Shown: positions 45,539-62,795, numbered from the stretch's first letter. The stretch: DNA of 64,000 nucleotides from Amoeboaphelidium protococcarum (GCA_023515745.1 JALECJ010000254.1:248001-312000); one strand, 5' to 3'. The notes: generated by a model not told the origin, from the sequence alone. Translations and numbers: made by a program.

Positions 45539-46888
45539 TCAGCGACGATCACGATTATATTAATTGTACGATGATGACGATGAATGCTGAGACTAATAGT
45601 AATCTCTGTACTTTCCATGCGGACGCGAATACTGATAACCATTAGATTGTCGTCTTGGGTAGTGTTGGAAATTTGCCATATCTTCGGTCGGGTCATAGCG
45701 ACTACCACTTGCCTACTATTAATGTGGTGGCGGTCGTTAATCTTCATGAGGCGGCTATTACGGATACGGTGGAGGTTGCTTATCAGCTACTTCATCATAA
45801 CTGATCCTACTACGTGACTCTCCCCGAGGTTACTCTCCTCCACGGTGCTTACTTTGAGATTCTGTAGGTCTACCGCGAACTCTATCAACTTATCGATCAT
45901 CTTCCACTCTCTATTGCTAATGATACTACTAAGACGCAGTTTGGCCATAATGATGATCTTCATAACTTCTATACTACGATTCATAAGCATCGCGTGGATG
46001 TTGATATCCACTACGCTGATAATCTTCCGGGTATCGATAGTAGTCATCGTAGTACTATCGTGAATCCCGGTAATGAGCATCTCTATAATAATTATTTTAA
46101 GGTGGTGGCCCCTGGTGTCTTCCCCGATCTTCACATACATCCTAATCTTGTCTCAGATGCCCATTAGAATCATATCGACGCGGCTACTAGTTAGATTACC
46201 TCTATTGAGGTGGCGGCTTACGGACAAATTACCTGATAGGATGCAATTTGGCATACTCCTAATACTTTTGCTTTAAATCTTTATACTTGGCAGTCTCCAT
46301 GTACGCCTCCTTCCTCTAACTACCTTAGACGGACTTGCTGTAGAATTCATACACATTATGTACGTTATAAAACTAATCTTCATCCAAAGTACTACCATCA
46401 GACTGCATTTTATCAGTATCTTATGTTAAGCTCTGGGTAATACTACCAACACTATTTGCATCCAAGCGCTAAATACGATCTACGTTGTCATGTAACATTG
46501 AATGGAGCACCTATTCAAATTGCACAATAGCATCATCATACCGGCTGACACCATTCAGCGTATTACCGAAAACAATCTTGGCATACATATTATGTGGCTG
46601 CAGTTCTATAGCCTGCTTGAAGTATTTAAGCGAACTCTCCTTGGCCTTTTTACGCTCATCCCCCATCAGATCCTTGACACTATCCAGCACCTGCAGCCCA
46701 TCTCTGAGACATCCACACGCCCAGTCTTCTTACTGCTTCTATCGCAGCGAGATATAATCTACAACTTGGTCAGCGTCCTAAACATCACCACCTTTACCAA
46801 GGACAGCGTTGGAATCAACATGCCATTTACGACACGTTCTGTAAAAGGCAGAACCATCTTAAATATCTGGATGCTGAGATGTTGTCAT
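45539..46888 (-). CDS. TPR protein with long Tyr/Arg/Gln-rich disordered tail
   Basis: A 449-residue single-exon protein. The N-terminal third contains TPR helices: WACGCLRDGLQVLDSVKDL, LKYFKQAIELQPHNMYAKIV and VSRYDDAIVQFEQVLHSML. A helical segment (AYMETAKYKDLKQKYQEYAK) leads into a ~250-residue tail of low complexity rich in Tyr, Arg, Gln, Pro and His (HYRDSRQYYDDYYRYPEDYQ), partly encoded by UAR codons, like RNA-binding prion-like tails. The overall plan recalls TTC14-type proteins, but no S1 domain is seen. Function unknown. It ends 68 bp before the COQ10 ATG on the same strand. Confidence 0.6.
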
Positions 46889-47438
46889 TTCCTTTACGTA
46901 TACGCGATCTCTTTAATCAGTAGCATAATGCCCAAATTTATCGTGCAAATTGGATATTATCAAAGTGAGGTTAGAAGGATCATTAATTATAGAGGATTAG
47001 CTTCTTTACTACCACTAACCAACTATATCCAGGATCTAACTCTCTCTTGATGCGACAAAATCGCGAATAAACTCTTCACACTACACAGAATTATTTCGAT
47101 TCAAATTTGCCATTATAAAATCTCAGTCTTGATTAATGTAAAATGTTTTCAGATGCGATGGTCGATTATAAAGAAGGGACTTAACACTGAGAGCAGTACT
47201 GTATAGAGATGAATGAATGAATAACTGAGTGACTGTGAGCTCGCCAACCAGCAGAGAGGAATGACGAGAGAAGAGATAGTAAAGGAGCGAACGACACACC
47301 TTTCTGAGGATAGAGCGAGCCGGCCTGTCATAGTAAAGAATCTTACAGGTCAGCGAGCGCGTCAAGTTGTCTTTATTAGAATTGTGTAAGATCGATCAAC
47401 TTGGATCACTTTCGCAAGTCATACCATAGCGCTTTGAA
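46889..47438. other. Divergent intergenic region
   Basis: Lies between the TPR gene (minus) and 6-phosphogluconolactonase (plus) and must contain both promoters. Open frames here on both strands have no recognisable content. Confidence 0.5.
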
Positions 47439-48236
47439 ATGAACAGCGGTAAAGATATATTTGTGGGATAGAGTGCAGAATCTATTGGATTGGCTGCCGT
47501 TGAAGAAATTATAAGAATATAGGCGTAAAGTATTGAGTAGCGCGGGAAGTTTTCTATCGCATTCAGTGGAGGATCTTTGCCTAAAGTTGTTGGAGGACCT
47601 CTGATTAAAGCCGCGGAAAGTGGTCGCATAAGTAGAGATTAACTTGAAAAGTGGATTGTCTTGTATGCTGATGAGCGATTCGTTCTGCTTGATGATGACG
47701 ATAGCAATCACAAGCTGTGTGAAGACCAAGTTCTCTGTTAACTGTACACACACGGACTGAGAAGGGAATCAGTGTTGACAGTCGATGAAGATTGTGTCAA
47801 GCGCAATGATTTAACCGGTGCTGCGTAAACATATCAGACCAAGTTGTAATCTATGCTGGGCAGTCTTCATCCTCAGATTGATCTCATTCTACTGGGCATG
47901 GGTCCAGATGGTCATACGTGTTCCCTGTTTCCTGGACATGAACTGCTCAAGATTGCAGATCCTGATACACTGATAGCTTGTCTAGAGGATAGTCCAAAGC
48001 CACCACCAAAGAGAATTACGTTCACCCTGCCACTTGTCAATGACGCGCACAATGTCCACTTTATAGTCACCGGAGATGGTAAGAAGGATGTGCTCAGCCA
48101 CGCATTGAGTGATGGCTCTATGTTAAACATCAAATATCCTGTTCAATTGGTTGATCCCCGCCATGGATTTTTAGTATGGTTCCTCGATACTGCCGCTGCA
48201 TCCAAACTAAGTTCATCTCTATACAAATCACTGTGA
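47439..48236 (+). CDS. PGLS: 6-phosphogluconolactonase
   Basis: A 265-residue enzyme of the oxidative pentose-phosphate pathway, hydrolysing 6-phosphogluconolactone. Diagnostic stretches: FSIAFSGGSLPKVVGGPL near the N-terminus, WIVLYADERFVLLDDDDSN (the DER..VP-type motif), IDLILLGMGPDGHTCSLFPG (the GxGxDGHtaSLFPg motif with the catalytic His) and KRITFTLPLVNDAHNVHF. UAR codons fill several Gln positions. Length matches the monofunctional cytosolic family (yeast SOL, human PGLS). Confidence 0.93.
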
Positions 48237-48323
48237 TATTTTGAATATTTCAAATAATGAGAAGTTATATATACAATCCTATATTTTATTTTCTGGATAA
48301 ACTACCGTAATGCATCAGACGTA

Positions 48324-49358
48324 TCATTCAACGGCAACTTCTTTACCAGTTCGCCAATGACCGGCAGAGGTGAGCCATCCCAGAAGTGTTAGAGGTGCAA
48401 ATTTACGCGGCGCCGGTATTACTTTCTCTATGGAATGCTCATCTATCAACGCCATCTGATCATCCATGAATCTATATACAAACACGCCATTGTAGATGAT
48501 TTTCTGCTCAATTATATTCTAATCCGGAGGTAATCTACCAACATCACCGGAATTAGGACTGCTGTGATTAAAGTTGCCACCCATAAGATTTCCGATTGAC
48601 TTGAGTCTTGATGTCAACCAGTGGCTGGCAATAGAAGCGCGACTGATACCCTCAAATTGCCAGTGGATTGACACCTTACCAACACTATCACCCGCCTTCG
48701 AAGAGTTTGAACCACCACTTAATCCTAATGAAGATGATGATTAGGCCGCTCCCAACTCACCAAGCGACTCAGCGCGATGATGCATCACTATATTCGTAAT
48801 CTTAAATTGATACTACTAGCAATATACACTGAGAACTGATCTGGCGGCACTCATTAACCATTCATACTTTTTCAATCCGGCGAGATGCAACCTGTAATGA
48901 TGTGGTTCCCTAATGACAATATCAGGATGAAAAATACTCGTATCCAACTAGTCTAAATAATCAAAATCCTCCTCTGTAATATCTGCGTCTGTCTCCGTGG
49001 AATATTCACGCTAATGATTACTATGACATGCTGTGGTGTGGTTAGAATTGTAAGAGAAATATCGAGGCAGTTGATAGCGAAGCACTTCGATAGCATGGCC
49101 TATGCGTCTGTTCCTTTCCAAATGCTCTTTGTCTATACCGTCATCTTGATCATCTTAGTTATCAACATACTACACGCCAGACGGCTCATTGGCAGAAGGA
49201 TAGAATTTTTAATGTGTAGTGCCTAATATCGCGTTCCCAGTTTGATCAGATTCAATCTTCTTCTTTTATTAATATTAGACAACATGTCTGACTGATAAGT
49301 ACCCAAAAGGCTTCAACTATATTGGCTTAATTATCTGTCTAATCCATTAACTCTCCAT
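48324..49358 (-). CDS. DUF2358-family (C6orf136-like) protein, probably organellar
   Basis: A 344-residue protein. The DUF2358 core is recognisable: AIEVLRYQLPRYFSY, then after a variable loop FHPDIVIREPHHYRLHLAGL with KKYEWLM, KVSIHWQFEGISRASIA, and the final strand IIYNGVFVYRFMDDQMALID. The fold is NTF2-like; the biochemical role of the family is not known. The N-terminus (MESQWIRQIIKPIQLKPFGY) is basic and amphipathic, suggesting a mitochondrial presequence. UAR codons are scattered throughout. Start is the first ATG giving similarity-compatible length. Confidence 0.65.
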
Positions 49359-49595
49359 TGGATTGCATTTCAACACATCCTTGCCGCCATTCATTTTGTT
49401 ACTTTAGATAAACTTTCAACGAATTGCTTTTGATCAACGGGAATGAGCTTCGCTCTATCACTTCCTCTCTACAACGCAGAGAGGACTCGTAATAGTACAA
49501 ATATCAAAAGTTGATCAAGATAATTATTATTAAAAAAACTTAATTAATCAATAGAGAGTAAAAGAAATCAAATTTATAAAGCCATCCGCTGTTCA

Positions 49596-50858
49596 TCAAG
49601 ACAGAATAGAGCTACCAGTCTTGGCAACGTTGTCCAACAAAAGACGGCTGACAATGACACGCTGAATCTGCGCAGTTCCCTCATAGATCTAGAAAATCTT
49701 GGCATCACGCATCAACTTCTCCACCGGGTACTCAGAGTTAAAGCCATTTCCACCAAAGATTTGTACGGCATCAGCGGCATTCTTATTTGCAATATCACCC
49801 GCATAAGCCTTGGCGATAGAGGCATAGTAAGTATTTCTCTTACCCTCATCGTAGGTGCGCGCACTGCGCCAAACCATCAGTCTGGCCAATTCAACGCCCA
49901 TGGCCATCTCAGCTAGCATGAAAGCTACAGCCTGGTGCTCACAGATTGGCTTACCCATAGTCTTTCTCTCCATGCTGTACTTGGTGGCCTCCTCCAGAGC
50001 ACGTCTAGCCAGACCGACTGCACCACTAGCCACAGCTGGTCTTGTGATATCAAAGGCACCCATAGCAATCTTGAATCCCTGTCCAACATCTCCCAGTCTG
50101 TTTTCATCCGGAATCTCTACATCCTCAAAGGTGATGCCACGAGTATCGGAACAACGCTGACCCATGTTCAACTCCTTCTTACCGACTGTAACACCAGGAG
50201 CATTGGCATCAACAACGAATCCAGTAAATGCTTTACCTGCCGGTGCACTGGCATCAGTCTTTGCGAGCAAGAAATACCAGTTGGCCTTTCCACCATTGGT
50301 GATCCACATCTTCTAGCCATTGACCACCCACTTATCTCCCTTCTTCACAGCCATAGTTCTTGCACCGGCCACATCACTACCTGCCTGAGGTTCAGTAACA
50401 CAGTAGCCAGCCATAAGAGGTTCCTCAGTCATTCTACCCAAATACTTCTTCTTCAACTCGTCATACTTTGGATCAGTGACAACATGCAGCGGTGCTTGAG
50501 CTAAACTATTAGCCTCAATTGCAGTCTACATACCAGTACAACCGTACGCCAACTCCTCAGTAATGATACAAGAGTCAAGTACACCCAGTCCAAGACCGCC
50601 AAATTTCTCTGGAATGTGAGTGTTCATCAGGCCCAGTTCCCAGCATTTTTTGATAATCTCCACAGGGTACTCACCAGTTCTATCATGCTCTGCTGCATTA
50701 GGGATAATGTGCTCAGCGGTAAACTTGCGAGCCAATTCCTGATATTCCTTCTACTCGGCAGTCAAATTGAATCCGATATACTCTGCAGCAGGCAACTTGG
50801 CCTTTGCCAATCTAGAAGCAGATCCCGATATAAACTGCTTTCTCAACAAGCTATTCAT
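49596..50858 (-). CDS. ACADM: Medium-chain acyl-CoA dehydrogenase
   Basis: A 420-residue FAD enzyme of mitochondrial beta-oxidation. Strong matches to [84 protein letters not shown] and [20 protein letters not shown]. The catalytic glutamate is in [10 protein letters not shown], and the GG and Arg residues for FAD binding are kept. The N-terminal [20 protein letters not shown] is a typical mitochondrial presequence. Three or more conserved Gln positions are TAG. Two TGA codons occur in tandem at the end. Confidence 0.95.
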
Positions 50859-51235
50859 TTTTCTTACTACTTTGAGGACTAACAAAAAGTCAAATTTATA
50901 TTCAACACACTGCGTGAAATTAAAAAAATCTTTGGAGGAAAGAAAAGGAAAGAGAGGAAAGAGGAGAAATAAGATTCCAAGCAAGGCAAACGTCATTGTG
51001 GTCGCCTCGACAACGATGATGCCTCGAAAGTATTTCGTCGCTCCTTTGTCTCTCTTTATATCTCTTCACGCGTTTAAAGGGAATACATACACTTTTCGCG
51101 TGTCCCGTCGTTTGTTCTCTTACGCGCTCTGAATGCCGTCTGGTCCACTTTGTTTCAGTCCTAGTAGAAATTTACTTTTGGTCCGTCTGTTTTATAACTT
51201 TGAATATTCTAGATACTTGTATAATATTTTACCAA
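50859..51235. other. Divergent intergenic region between ACADM and RNase H2A
   Basis: A purine-rich tract (GGAAAGAGAGGAAAGAGGAG near 50946) lies about 90 bp upstream of the ACADM start. Both promoters must be here; nothing else recognised. Confidence 0.5.
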
Positions 51236-52332
51236 ATGAAGACGTTTACGGTGCATAAAAGTTCCTAATCAGGCGATGATAATAAACTGGATGTGAAAGA
51301 CCAAGAGGAATACTGTATGGGCATTGACGAGGCCGGTAAGTGCGTCCATCACGAGATCGTTTATACGATTTATTATGAATTTAATATTTTTAAATTATGT
51401 AGGGAGAGGCCCAGTTCTGGGACCAATGGTATATGCTGTGGCTTATTGTAAACTTTCTGACAGAAAGAAGTTGAATGATGTCGGGTTCGATGATAGTAAA
51501 AAGCTGTCAGAGTAGCAGAGAGATGAAATGTTTCAGAGCATAAGTGAGAGCGACTGGTTACAGTACTCCTGCACGGTACTCAGTCCTCAAGATATCTCTA
51601 ATAAAATGTTGCGACGAACAAAGTATAATCTTAATCAACTCAGTTTTGATACTGCAATTGATTTAGTACGTCACGCATTGAGTAGTGGCTATAACATTAC
51701 TGAAGTAGGACAATATTGTGAAGATTTACATTCTGAAGTCATTGATTAACTTTTCTTAATAAAAAGTGTAGTTGTATGTTGATACAGTAGGAAGTCCTTA
51801 GAAATATGCAGAACTATTGCGCAAGACATTCCCATCAATTGACAGGATTTGCGTCGAGAGTAAGGCTGATGCAAAGTACTCGATTGTGAGTGCGGCATCT
51901 ATCTGTGCCAAAGTGACGCGCGATGCTCAACTGAAACAGTGGAAGTTTCGCGAGAATGGTTTAACCAGTGTCGGTGAGATGGGCTGTGGATACCCGTCTG
52001 ATCCTATCACCAAACAATGGCTTAAGGATAACTTTGATCCTGTATTTGGATTCCCGTCCCTGATAAGGTTTAGTTGGGCCACCTGTTATAACTACATCAA
52101 TGATAATGGTGTTGCAGTATTTTGGCCATTGGAGGAACAGGATCAGGAGAATCAAGCCGTGGCAGCTGGCAAGAAGAGGAAACAATCATCATCTTAATCT
52201 TCATAATAGACGACTCTCAAGATGGATCAAGCAGTTAGTACTTCCACTACGAACAATAAGGATGATACAAAAATGAAGTCTGCTTTTATGCAATCAATCA
52301 AGGCAAATCTATTACAAGAGTTCAAACTGTGA
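51236..52332 (+). CDS. RNASEH2A: Ribonuclease H2 catalytic subunit A
   Basis: Three exons, 51236-51335, 51403-51704 and 51772-52332, with two 67-nt introns (acceptors ATGTAG and GTGTAG); 320 residues. Splicing restores the catalytic DEAGRGPVLGPMVYA motif, whose Asp and Glu are active-site residues. SKKLSEQQRDEM follows (UAG at a Gln), then after intron 2 YVDTVGSPQKY, ESKADAKYSIVSAASICAKV with the catalytic Asp, and GCGYPSDPITKQWLKDNFD. It removes ribonucleotides from DNA and RNA:DNA hybrids as a trimer with H2B and H2C. A short Lys/Gln/Ser tail ends the protein. Confidence 0.94.
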
Positions 52333-52388
52333 TGTAAATGATGACTACCGCTAATATGTACAAATACTGGGTATAATAACATTCCACT

Positions 52389-53501
52389 TCAGTTTCCTAA
52401 ACCCCTTCCTCTACCCCTCATAGTGGCAGCGATAGGTTCCTTAATTCCGTTCGATCCCTCATTACCCAGAGATTAACCAGTCGACCAACCCATTTTGGTG
52501 AGTAACTGATGACCAACATTAGTGCTAGCTAACGGCTAAGCGTTCTACCCGACAACTTTACCGTGTTAAGTCTTTATAGCATCACCATCATCTTTAGACT
52601 TTCTAACAGACGGCCTGGATCCATTACTCACAGACTATCTCTTACCAGACTTCTACTGTCTAACAACCTTCTACTATTACGCACCTTTAGACTTTCGTCT
52701 CTGCTATTATTACATCAATTGATTGGATTTAGATTTCTAATGACCACCAGGCTTTCTGCCAACTTTCCTCATAGCCTTCTTACTTAGTCTCAAAGCCTTT
52801 TCATAGTTTGCATCATCATCAAAACTGTCGTAATCGAGATGATAAACGTCTCTCTAGCGTCTTTATTTTGGAGCAGATGTATTCTATTCACCTTTCATCT
52901 GCATACAAAGTTTGTTAATATGACCAACATCATGGGAGAAGAGTTCAGATTTAAGCAAATGAAGTGCGCCGTCATACTTGGAGCAGATTGAAATCTCTTT
53001 CAAGTCCATAACCAAATCAATCAACTTACTCCTAATACGTTTATTCAAACCCTCAGCTTGTACAATAAATAGGCTTTGATTATCATCCAGTAGATATCGC
53101 TCAACTTCAGTTAATACAATATCCATCTTGCGTCTCTCATTATTCTACTTATCGGAGGTGGTTGACACCATATTAGCATCTAGAGGTATAAAGTCAGCAT
53201 CAGAGCCATTCAGAACGTTTTGCATATAATCAGCCAGAGCTTCATCATCTATAACATCTCCATCCATACCACTATCGTCGTCATCATCATCCTCTGCATC
53301 TTCAAAATAATCACCCTCATATGAGCCAATATCTTGACTATCTTCCAGATCTGAATCATCGTCATCAAATGCGAGCTCCTTATCCATCTAAATCTTCAAT
53401 TCCTTCTTCATGTTTCTATCCAAATATCGACTAATCTATGGAAGATCCACCGTCTCTGTAATATCTTCAGCGTACTCTAATTCAGCGTATTCCAATTCCA
53501 T
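52389..53501 (-). CDS. SQS1: R3H and G-patch protein, SQS1-like
   Basis: A 370-residue protein. An acidic N-terminal third (FDDDDSDLEDSQDIG and a run of Asp) leads to an R3H-like segment (VERYLLDDNQSLFIVQAEGL then RSKLIDLVMDLKEISICSK). A basic Gln/Lys-rich linker, partly UAR-encoded, follows. The C-terminus is a G-patch: GHQLLTKMGWSTGQSLGNEG, then IKEPIAATMRGRGRGLG. This order matches yeast Sqs1/Pfa1, which activates the DEAH helicase Prp43 in ribosome biogenesis and splicing. An NF-kappa-B-repressing-factor-type protein is the other option. The convergent neighbour RNASEH2A stops 56 bp away. Confidence 0.75.
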
Positions 53502-53789
53502 ATAGTCCAAATTTTCTTATGCAATACTATTAAAAGTGATCTAATGAGAAGAATGCACGAAGAAGAATCGTTCTCTTTCACCACACGTGCTGCACTTAAC
53601 AAGCGAGACGGACACACACACAGAGAGAAGAGAGAGAGAAACAAATGAAAAGAACAAACTGGCGCGAATCGGGAAAGTCGCGTTCCACTCAGTTGGACGC
53701 TTCAGCTTTTCCTTCTATATTTCCAAGGCTTGCTGTATTTATAACGACTAGTACATCAAAAGTTTAGCTTATAAGTGAAACATCATAGT

Positions 53790-58550
<4,761 letters not shown>

Positions 58551-58727
58551 ATTAAAGATGAATATACAGATAACAAATCACCAAATAAGAAATCACTTCA
58601 GCTTCTTCAGTCGTTAGAATCTTTCGCTCATTGTTCGCCATTTGATCTGATCGATTTTCATTTTGGCGATAAATTGCGTTCTCTTATTTTCGAATTCCCA
58701 ATACTCTAACATTAAAAGTAAACAATT

Positions 58728-59975
58728 ATGTCGTAGGAAAATCATTTGGAGACTATTGCAAAAAGTGTGGAGCACATGAAGGTGTCTAGTAATTAGCCTG
58801 TGAACAATGCTGCAGACGGTATGTCTTTTGAAGAGAAGATGGACTTGATCACCCGCAATCTGCAGGAAGTCCTGGGCCGCGATTAAATCGAGGCTGTGGT
58901 GAGGGAACGTTCGCTGAAGATGTATTGGGGAACAGCTACTACGGGAAAGCCTCATATTGGATATTTAGTACCTCTGAGTAAACTCGCCGACTTTCTACAT
59001 GCTGGTTGTGTGGTCAAGATTTTGCTGGCCGATCTGCACGCGTATCTGGACAATCAAAAGGCGCCATGGGAGTTGCTCACCTACAGAATCAAGTATTATC
59101 GCGCTCTGATTGAAAAGACTTTATTAGCTCTTGGTGTACCTATTGATCAGTTGCAATTTGTGGTGGGAACCTCGTTTTAGCTGAGTGAGAAGTACACGCT
59201 GGACAGTTATCGATTGGCGTCAGTAGTGACTGAGCATGATGCGCGTAAAGCCGGCTCTGAGGTTGTGAAGAATGTCGAACATCCGCTTCTTAGTGGCCTC
59301 ATTTATCCCGGATTGCAAGCACTGGATGAAGAGTATCTGGATGTTGACGCCCAGTTTGGAGGCACGGATCAGCGAAAGATCTTTACCTATGCAGAGAAGT
59401 ATCTACCCGTGCTGGGCTATAAGAAGCGAGCGCATCTGATGAACTTTATGGTTCCCGGACTGATGGGCTCCAAGATGAGTTCGTCTGATGTTGATAGTAA
59501 GATCGACTTATTGGATGATGCCAAGACAGTGGAAAAGAAGATCAAGAAGGCGTTCTGTGAGGAGGGTAATGTCGAAGATAATGGCCTGCTTTCATTTGCC
59601 AAGTTTGTGCTATTCCCGCTGTACTCTCTGCAGAAGAAGACTGAGGGTCTAGTTATTACGAGAAAGGCAGAGTGGGGAGGTGATTTACAATTTGGCACGT
59701 ATCAAGAACTTCATGACCAGTTTGCTAGCAAGTAACTGCACCCAGCTGATTTGAAGAAGGGTATCGCTGATGCAATCAATAGCCTTCTGACTCCAATACG
59801 CGAAATGTGGAATGCAGATCCTGAGCTGGTGAAGCTGACCGAGTTGGCTTATCCTCCACCTCCACCGCCTCTGAAGGCTGAGAAGGTATCCAAGAAGCAG
59901 TAGAAGAAGTAACAGTCAGCTTAAAAGGCTTCTGTGCAAATATCAGACGCGTCCGCCTAGTAAGACACTGCTTGA
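58728..59975 (+). CDS. TYS1: Tyrosyl-tRNA synthetase, cytosolic type
   Basis: A 415-residue class I synthetase. HIGH-type signature [20 protein letters not shown] (about residue 73), tyrosine-pocket stretch [36 protein letters not shown] and the [16 protein letters not shown] loop (KMSKS equivalent, about residue 248). The C-terminal end is a short Pro/Lys/Gln tail ([12 protein letters not shown]) without the EMAPII domain of animal enzymes, as in fungi. UAR codons occur at Gln positions, including the second codon after MS. It starts 177 bp downstream of the AROM stop on the same strand. Confidence 0.95.
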
Positions 59976-60883
59976 TGTATAACTAATATAGTCAGGCTTT
60001 CTTATGACTGTTTTGCTTCCTTTATTATGTTTTAGTGTTACTATTAGATGCACAGTGCTATACGCGATCACCTGCTCGATTTAAATCTGACAATCTCCCA
60101 TCTGAGTATTCAATGCAGTTACTGTATAGAGACACATGTATTGCAACAATGAAATACTTTACCGACTGATAAATGTACACACAAAGTTAGACAAGGCACA
60201 AACATATAGTTCCATATTAAAAAGTCAATGACACGCATCTAAAGATGGAGTGTATAGGTTGCCGCAGTCTTTAGACCTAAAATCACGTTATATCGATCAA
60301 GCCCCTTACTGAGCGACAGACAGACAGACAGGACGCGTTGAGATTGAGAGATGTCGCCTCCATCGGATCAACCTCCGACATTTTCTCTCCGCTCCGAAAA
60401 AAACTAGTATAAACATCTCTTGGTAGAGAAGAAGCTCCATTCGATTGCACAAAGACATACTTACAACGTAATCAAATACGCACAGTTTATTTTTATCGCT
60501 GCTACTACTACACTAGTCTATTGTGTCTGCCGCTGAATACTCTATAGCATTGTTATTTTATCAATTATTGTCTGATAGGAGTTTATTTGTATACCATCTC
60601 CTGCAATCTACCTACCCAGTAACTAATATTGTGAAGAAGAGATTTCTGTTTTTTGATCAAGATTTTGTGCATCTCATTCTTATTAGCAAATATTTGGATT
60701 GTACAAGTATTATTATCTGATACAATTGAATCTCTGCTGGTATTACATATTTATACTTTGTCTTTATTTACTGGAACAAGATTAACTCCCCAGGTTTAGA
60801 TTGTATTATTATACATATTTTATACCGTCTACTCCGCTTATACATAGTAAGTTATATATTATACAAAGTCAGATTAACTGAAG
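59976..60883. other. Long intergenic region
   Basis: AT-rich with a short (GACA)n tract near 60319-60332. Purine/pyrimidine-rich leader before the PAS gene. A GTG-started frame at 60523 has no recognisable content. No gene called. Confidence 0.5.
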
Positions 60884-61795
60884 ATGCCTACCACTAGAAG
60901 TGGGAAACAGAGCAATGGTGACCTGCCTAAGGATGCTCCGCTGAGTAAAAAGAAGACGACTGCCGAGATTGTGGATCTTGACCATAAATCGACTAATTAT
61001 TTCCTATTTACAGACATGACACCGAATAGCTCTGTGCTCTGGGTGAGTCCATCGGTCACTGATCTGACTGGATTCACACAAGAAGAGATGATTGGGAAGA
61101 GTTCATATGCCTTCTTCCATCCGGATGAGATTGAGGCTATACAGCGAAATCATGTGGTCAATCTATCCGAGTCTGTTATTGCGCGTATAATGACTGTGCG
61201 TTTTTTGAATAAGAGTCCAGATGGGCAGCTGTTTTATCGTAAAATGGATTTTCTCATAAACACATGCTATGACTGCTGTGTAGTTGTCGGTGCACATCAT
61301 GAGTTTAATGCCAACAGTATATCGTTCCGGTAATCGGCAGAGGATATTGTCAAGATTGGTCCGCAGGGATTGATTGAGGTTGAGAACTGGTCCACTAGGA
61401 AGACTGTGATTATGTAGATGCTTTCTGACACTCTGACGTGGGAAAATCAGGCAGATTCTTTAAAAGAGCCTCGTGTCTGCCTCATACTGAATAGATACAC
61501 GTACAAGGCCACGATAATGTTTGCCAGCATGGGATCACAGGAAGTGCTTGAACACTCTGACTAGGAGCTGATTGGATAGAGTTTCTTTGACTTTATTATA
61601 AACACGCCAAGTGATGAGTCTCATGGTATCAGTACACTTGAACGTGTGAGACATGATGTGGATTACGTAAAGAGTTGTTACAACGTGCATCATTTGAGTT
61701 TTGATTGGCAGTCTTCCCCCTCTCCTGTGCATTGTGAAGCTGTTATGACTGCCACATGGGATGGCATAGTCTGTGTTATAAGGCGCAAAACGTGA
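60884..61795 (+). CDS. PAS-domain protein
   Basis: A 303-residue protein. After a short basic N-terminus (MPTTRSGKQSNG) a clear PAS fold starts: LFTDMTPNSSVLWVSPSVTD, LTGFTQEEMIGKSSYAFFHP and DEIEAIQRNH, with the usual second half (VRFLNKSPDGQLFYRKMDFL). A degenerate second PAS domain follows (VLEHSDQELIGQSFFDFI). No bHLH, GATA finger or kinase domain is present in this frame, so it may act as a partner or the protein may extend by splicing. The tandem arrangement resembles PAS regions of fungal and bHLH-PAS regulators. Ligand and output unknown. Confidence 0.75.
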
Positions 61796-61861
61796 ATTTT
61801 AGTTTGTAATAATAGAACATACCGTAACTATTCATTCAGAATATTCGATGAAATTTCGGCT

Positions 61862-62353
61862 TCATTTGCTTAGCCCTATAGCTGGGAACGGTGTTCCATG
61901 TAGTGGCTTCCACTTAAAGGTACGCGGACGCCTCCTCTTACCTGAGATTAACGCGCCGCAGTCTTCGCCTTATTTTTGACAGTCTTTCCGTGTCAATCCT
62001 ACCGAGTCAACAAACAAATCGTCTTGTTTTTTAATGACCGACGGTTCCTCTCCCTGATTCCGGTTGGTTATTGAGGATGAGATGGAGCAGAGTGGTCGTT
62101 TAACCTGCGCTATGGATTCACATAATGTGAAGCTTAAAATTTTACTTTGGGCACCGCTGACTTTGCTAATGATTCGCTGGAACCACTGTAAATGTGGCAG
62201 GCGAACTAGCGAAAACAGATCACCATAGAGAGGGTCCGTCGGATTAACTGCCAATTTTAATGATTCTGTTTAAAATGAAAGGGAAGCTCTATACGCCAAA
62301 TATAGAAATTATTGGCCCTAAATATTATCTGGCTGGTTTTACGGTGTAGACAT
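61862..62353 (-). CDS. Unassigned 163-residue protein
   Basis: ATG-to-TGA frame with five UAR codons near its N-terminus (MSTPQNQPDNIQGQQFLYLA) and coding-like composition throughout: NPTDPLYGDLFSLVRLPHLQ, then SIAQVKRPLCSISSS and a basic stretch GKRRRPRTFKWKPLHGTP near the C-terminus. No family recognised. The frame remains open ~110 bp upstream without another ATG, so a further 5' exon is possible. Confidence 0.45.
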
Positions 62354-62582
62354 TGCAAGTCTGCGTCTACTATTATATGTGGAACTTGTCGCTGTGTTTC
62401 GATGCTCGTCAATGCACGCTTAATCAGTGTCGCTGCGATTAGTCAGTCACTTTGATGAGTGTCTGAAGCCGTTTTATCAAATTCTCTCCTGCTTCTTGTG
62501 AGATTGAGTTTATAGAATAGAAGGTTATAGATATAGATGGTAACGCTTGAATGATGATGATTTAAGTTAACAGCGTTGATCT

Positions 62583-62795
62583 TCACTGGCTCAGCACATT
62601 ATGGTGCTGTGTTGTGTTGTGTGCTTGAGCATGTGATTGTCTAGATTTCTGGCTCATAGCTGCGAGGGATGATTGTTTTAATTCACATGCCTGCAAAGTT
62701 GAGATACTTTCCACCAGAGTGCCTCTATTCGCAGGTTGTACTTTACTGCCCTTATTGATCAGGTCAATGCTTTGGTTTGTCACTAGTTTTATCAT
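62583..62795 (-). CDS. Possible small protein
   Basis: A 70-codon ATG-to-TGA frame (MIKLVTNQSIDLINKGSKVQ ... rich in Ser, Gln, His). No UAR codon and no recognisable family. Could be chance; kept because it is isolated between two genes on the same strand. Confidence 0.3.
   Translation of the reverse strand: MIKLVTNQSIDLINKGSKVQPANRGTLVESISTLQACELKQSSLAAMSQKSRQSHAQAHNTTQHHNVLSQ

Noticed and set aside
46502-47050. Long plus-strand frame of 182 codons
   Set aside because: Mostly antisense to the TPR gene, which has real repeats in the other strand's frame.
47123-47365. Minus-strand 80-codon frame
   Set aside because: Intergenic, low-complexity hydrophobic/Ser content and no family; probably chance.
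49855-50504. Plus-strand frames across ACADM
   Set aside because: Antisense shadows of the unambiguous acyl-CoA dehydrogenase.
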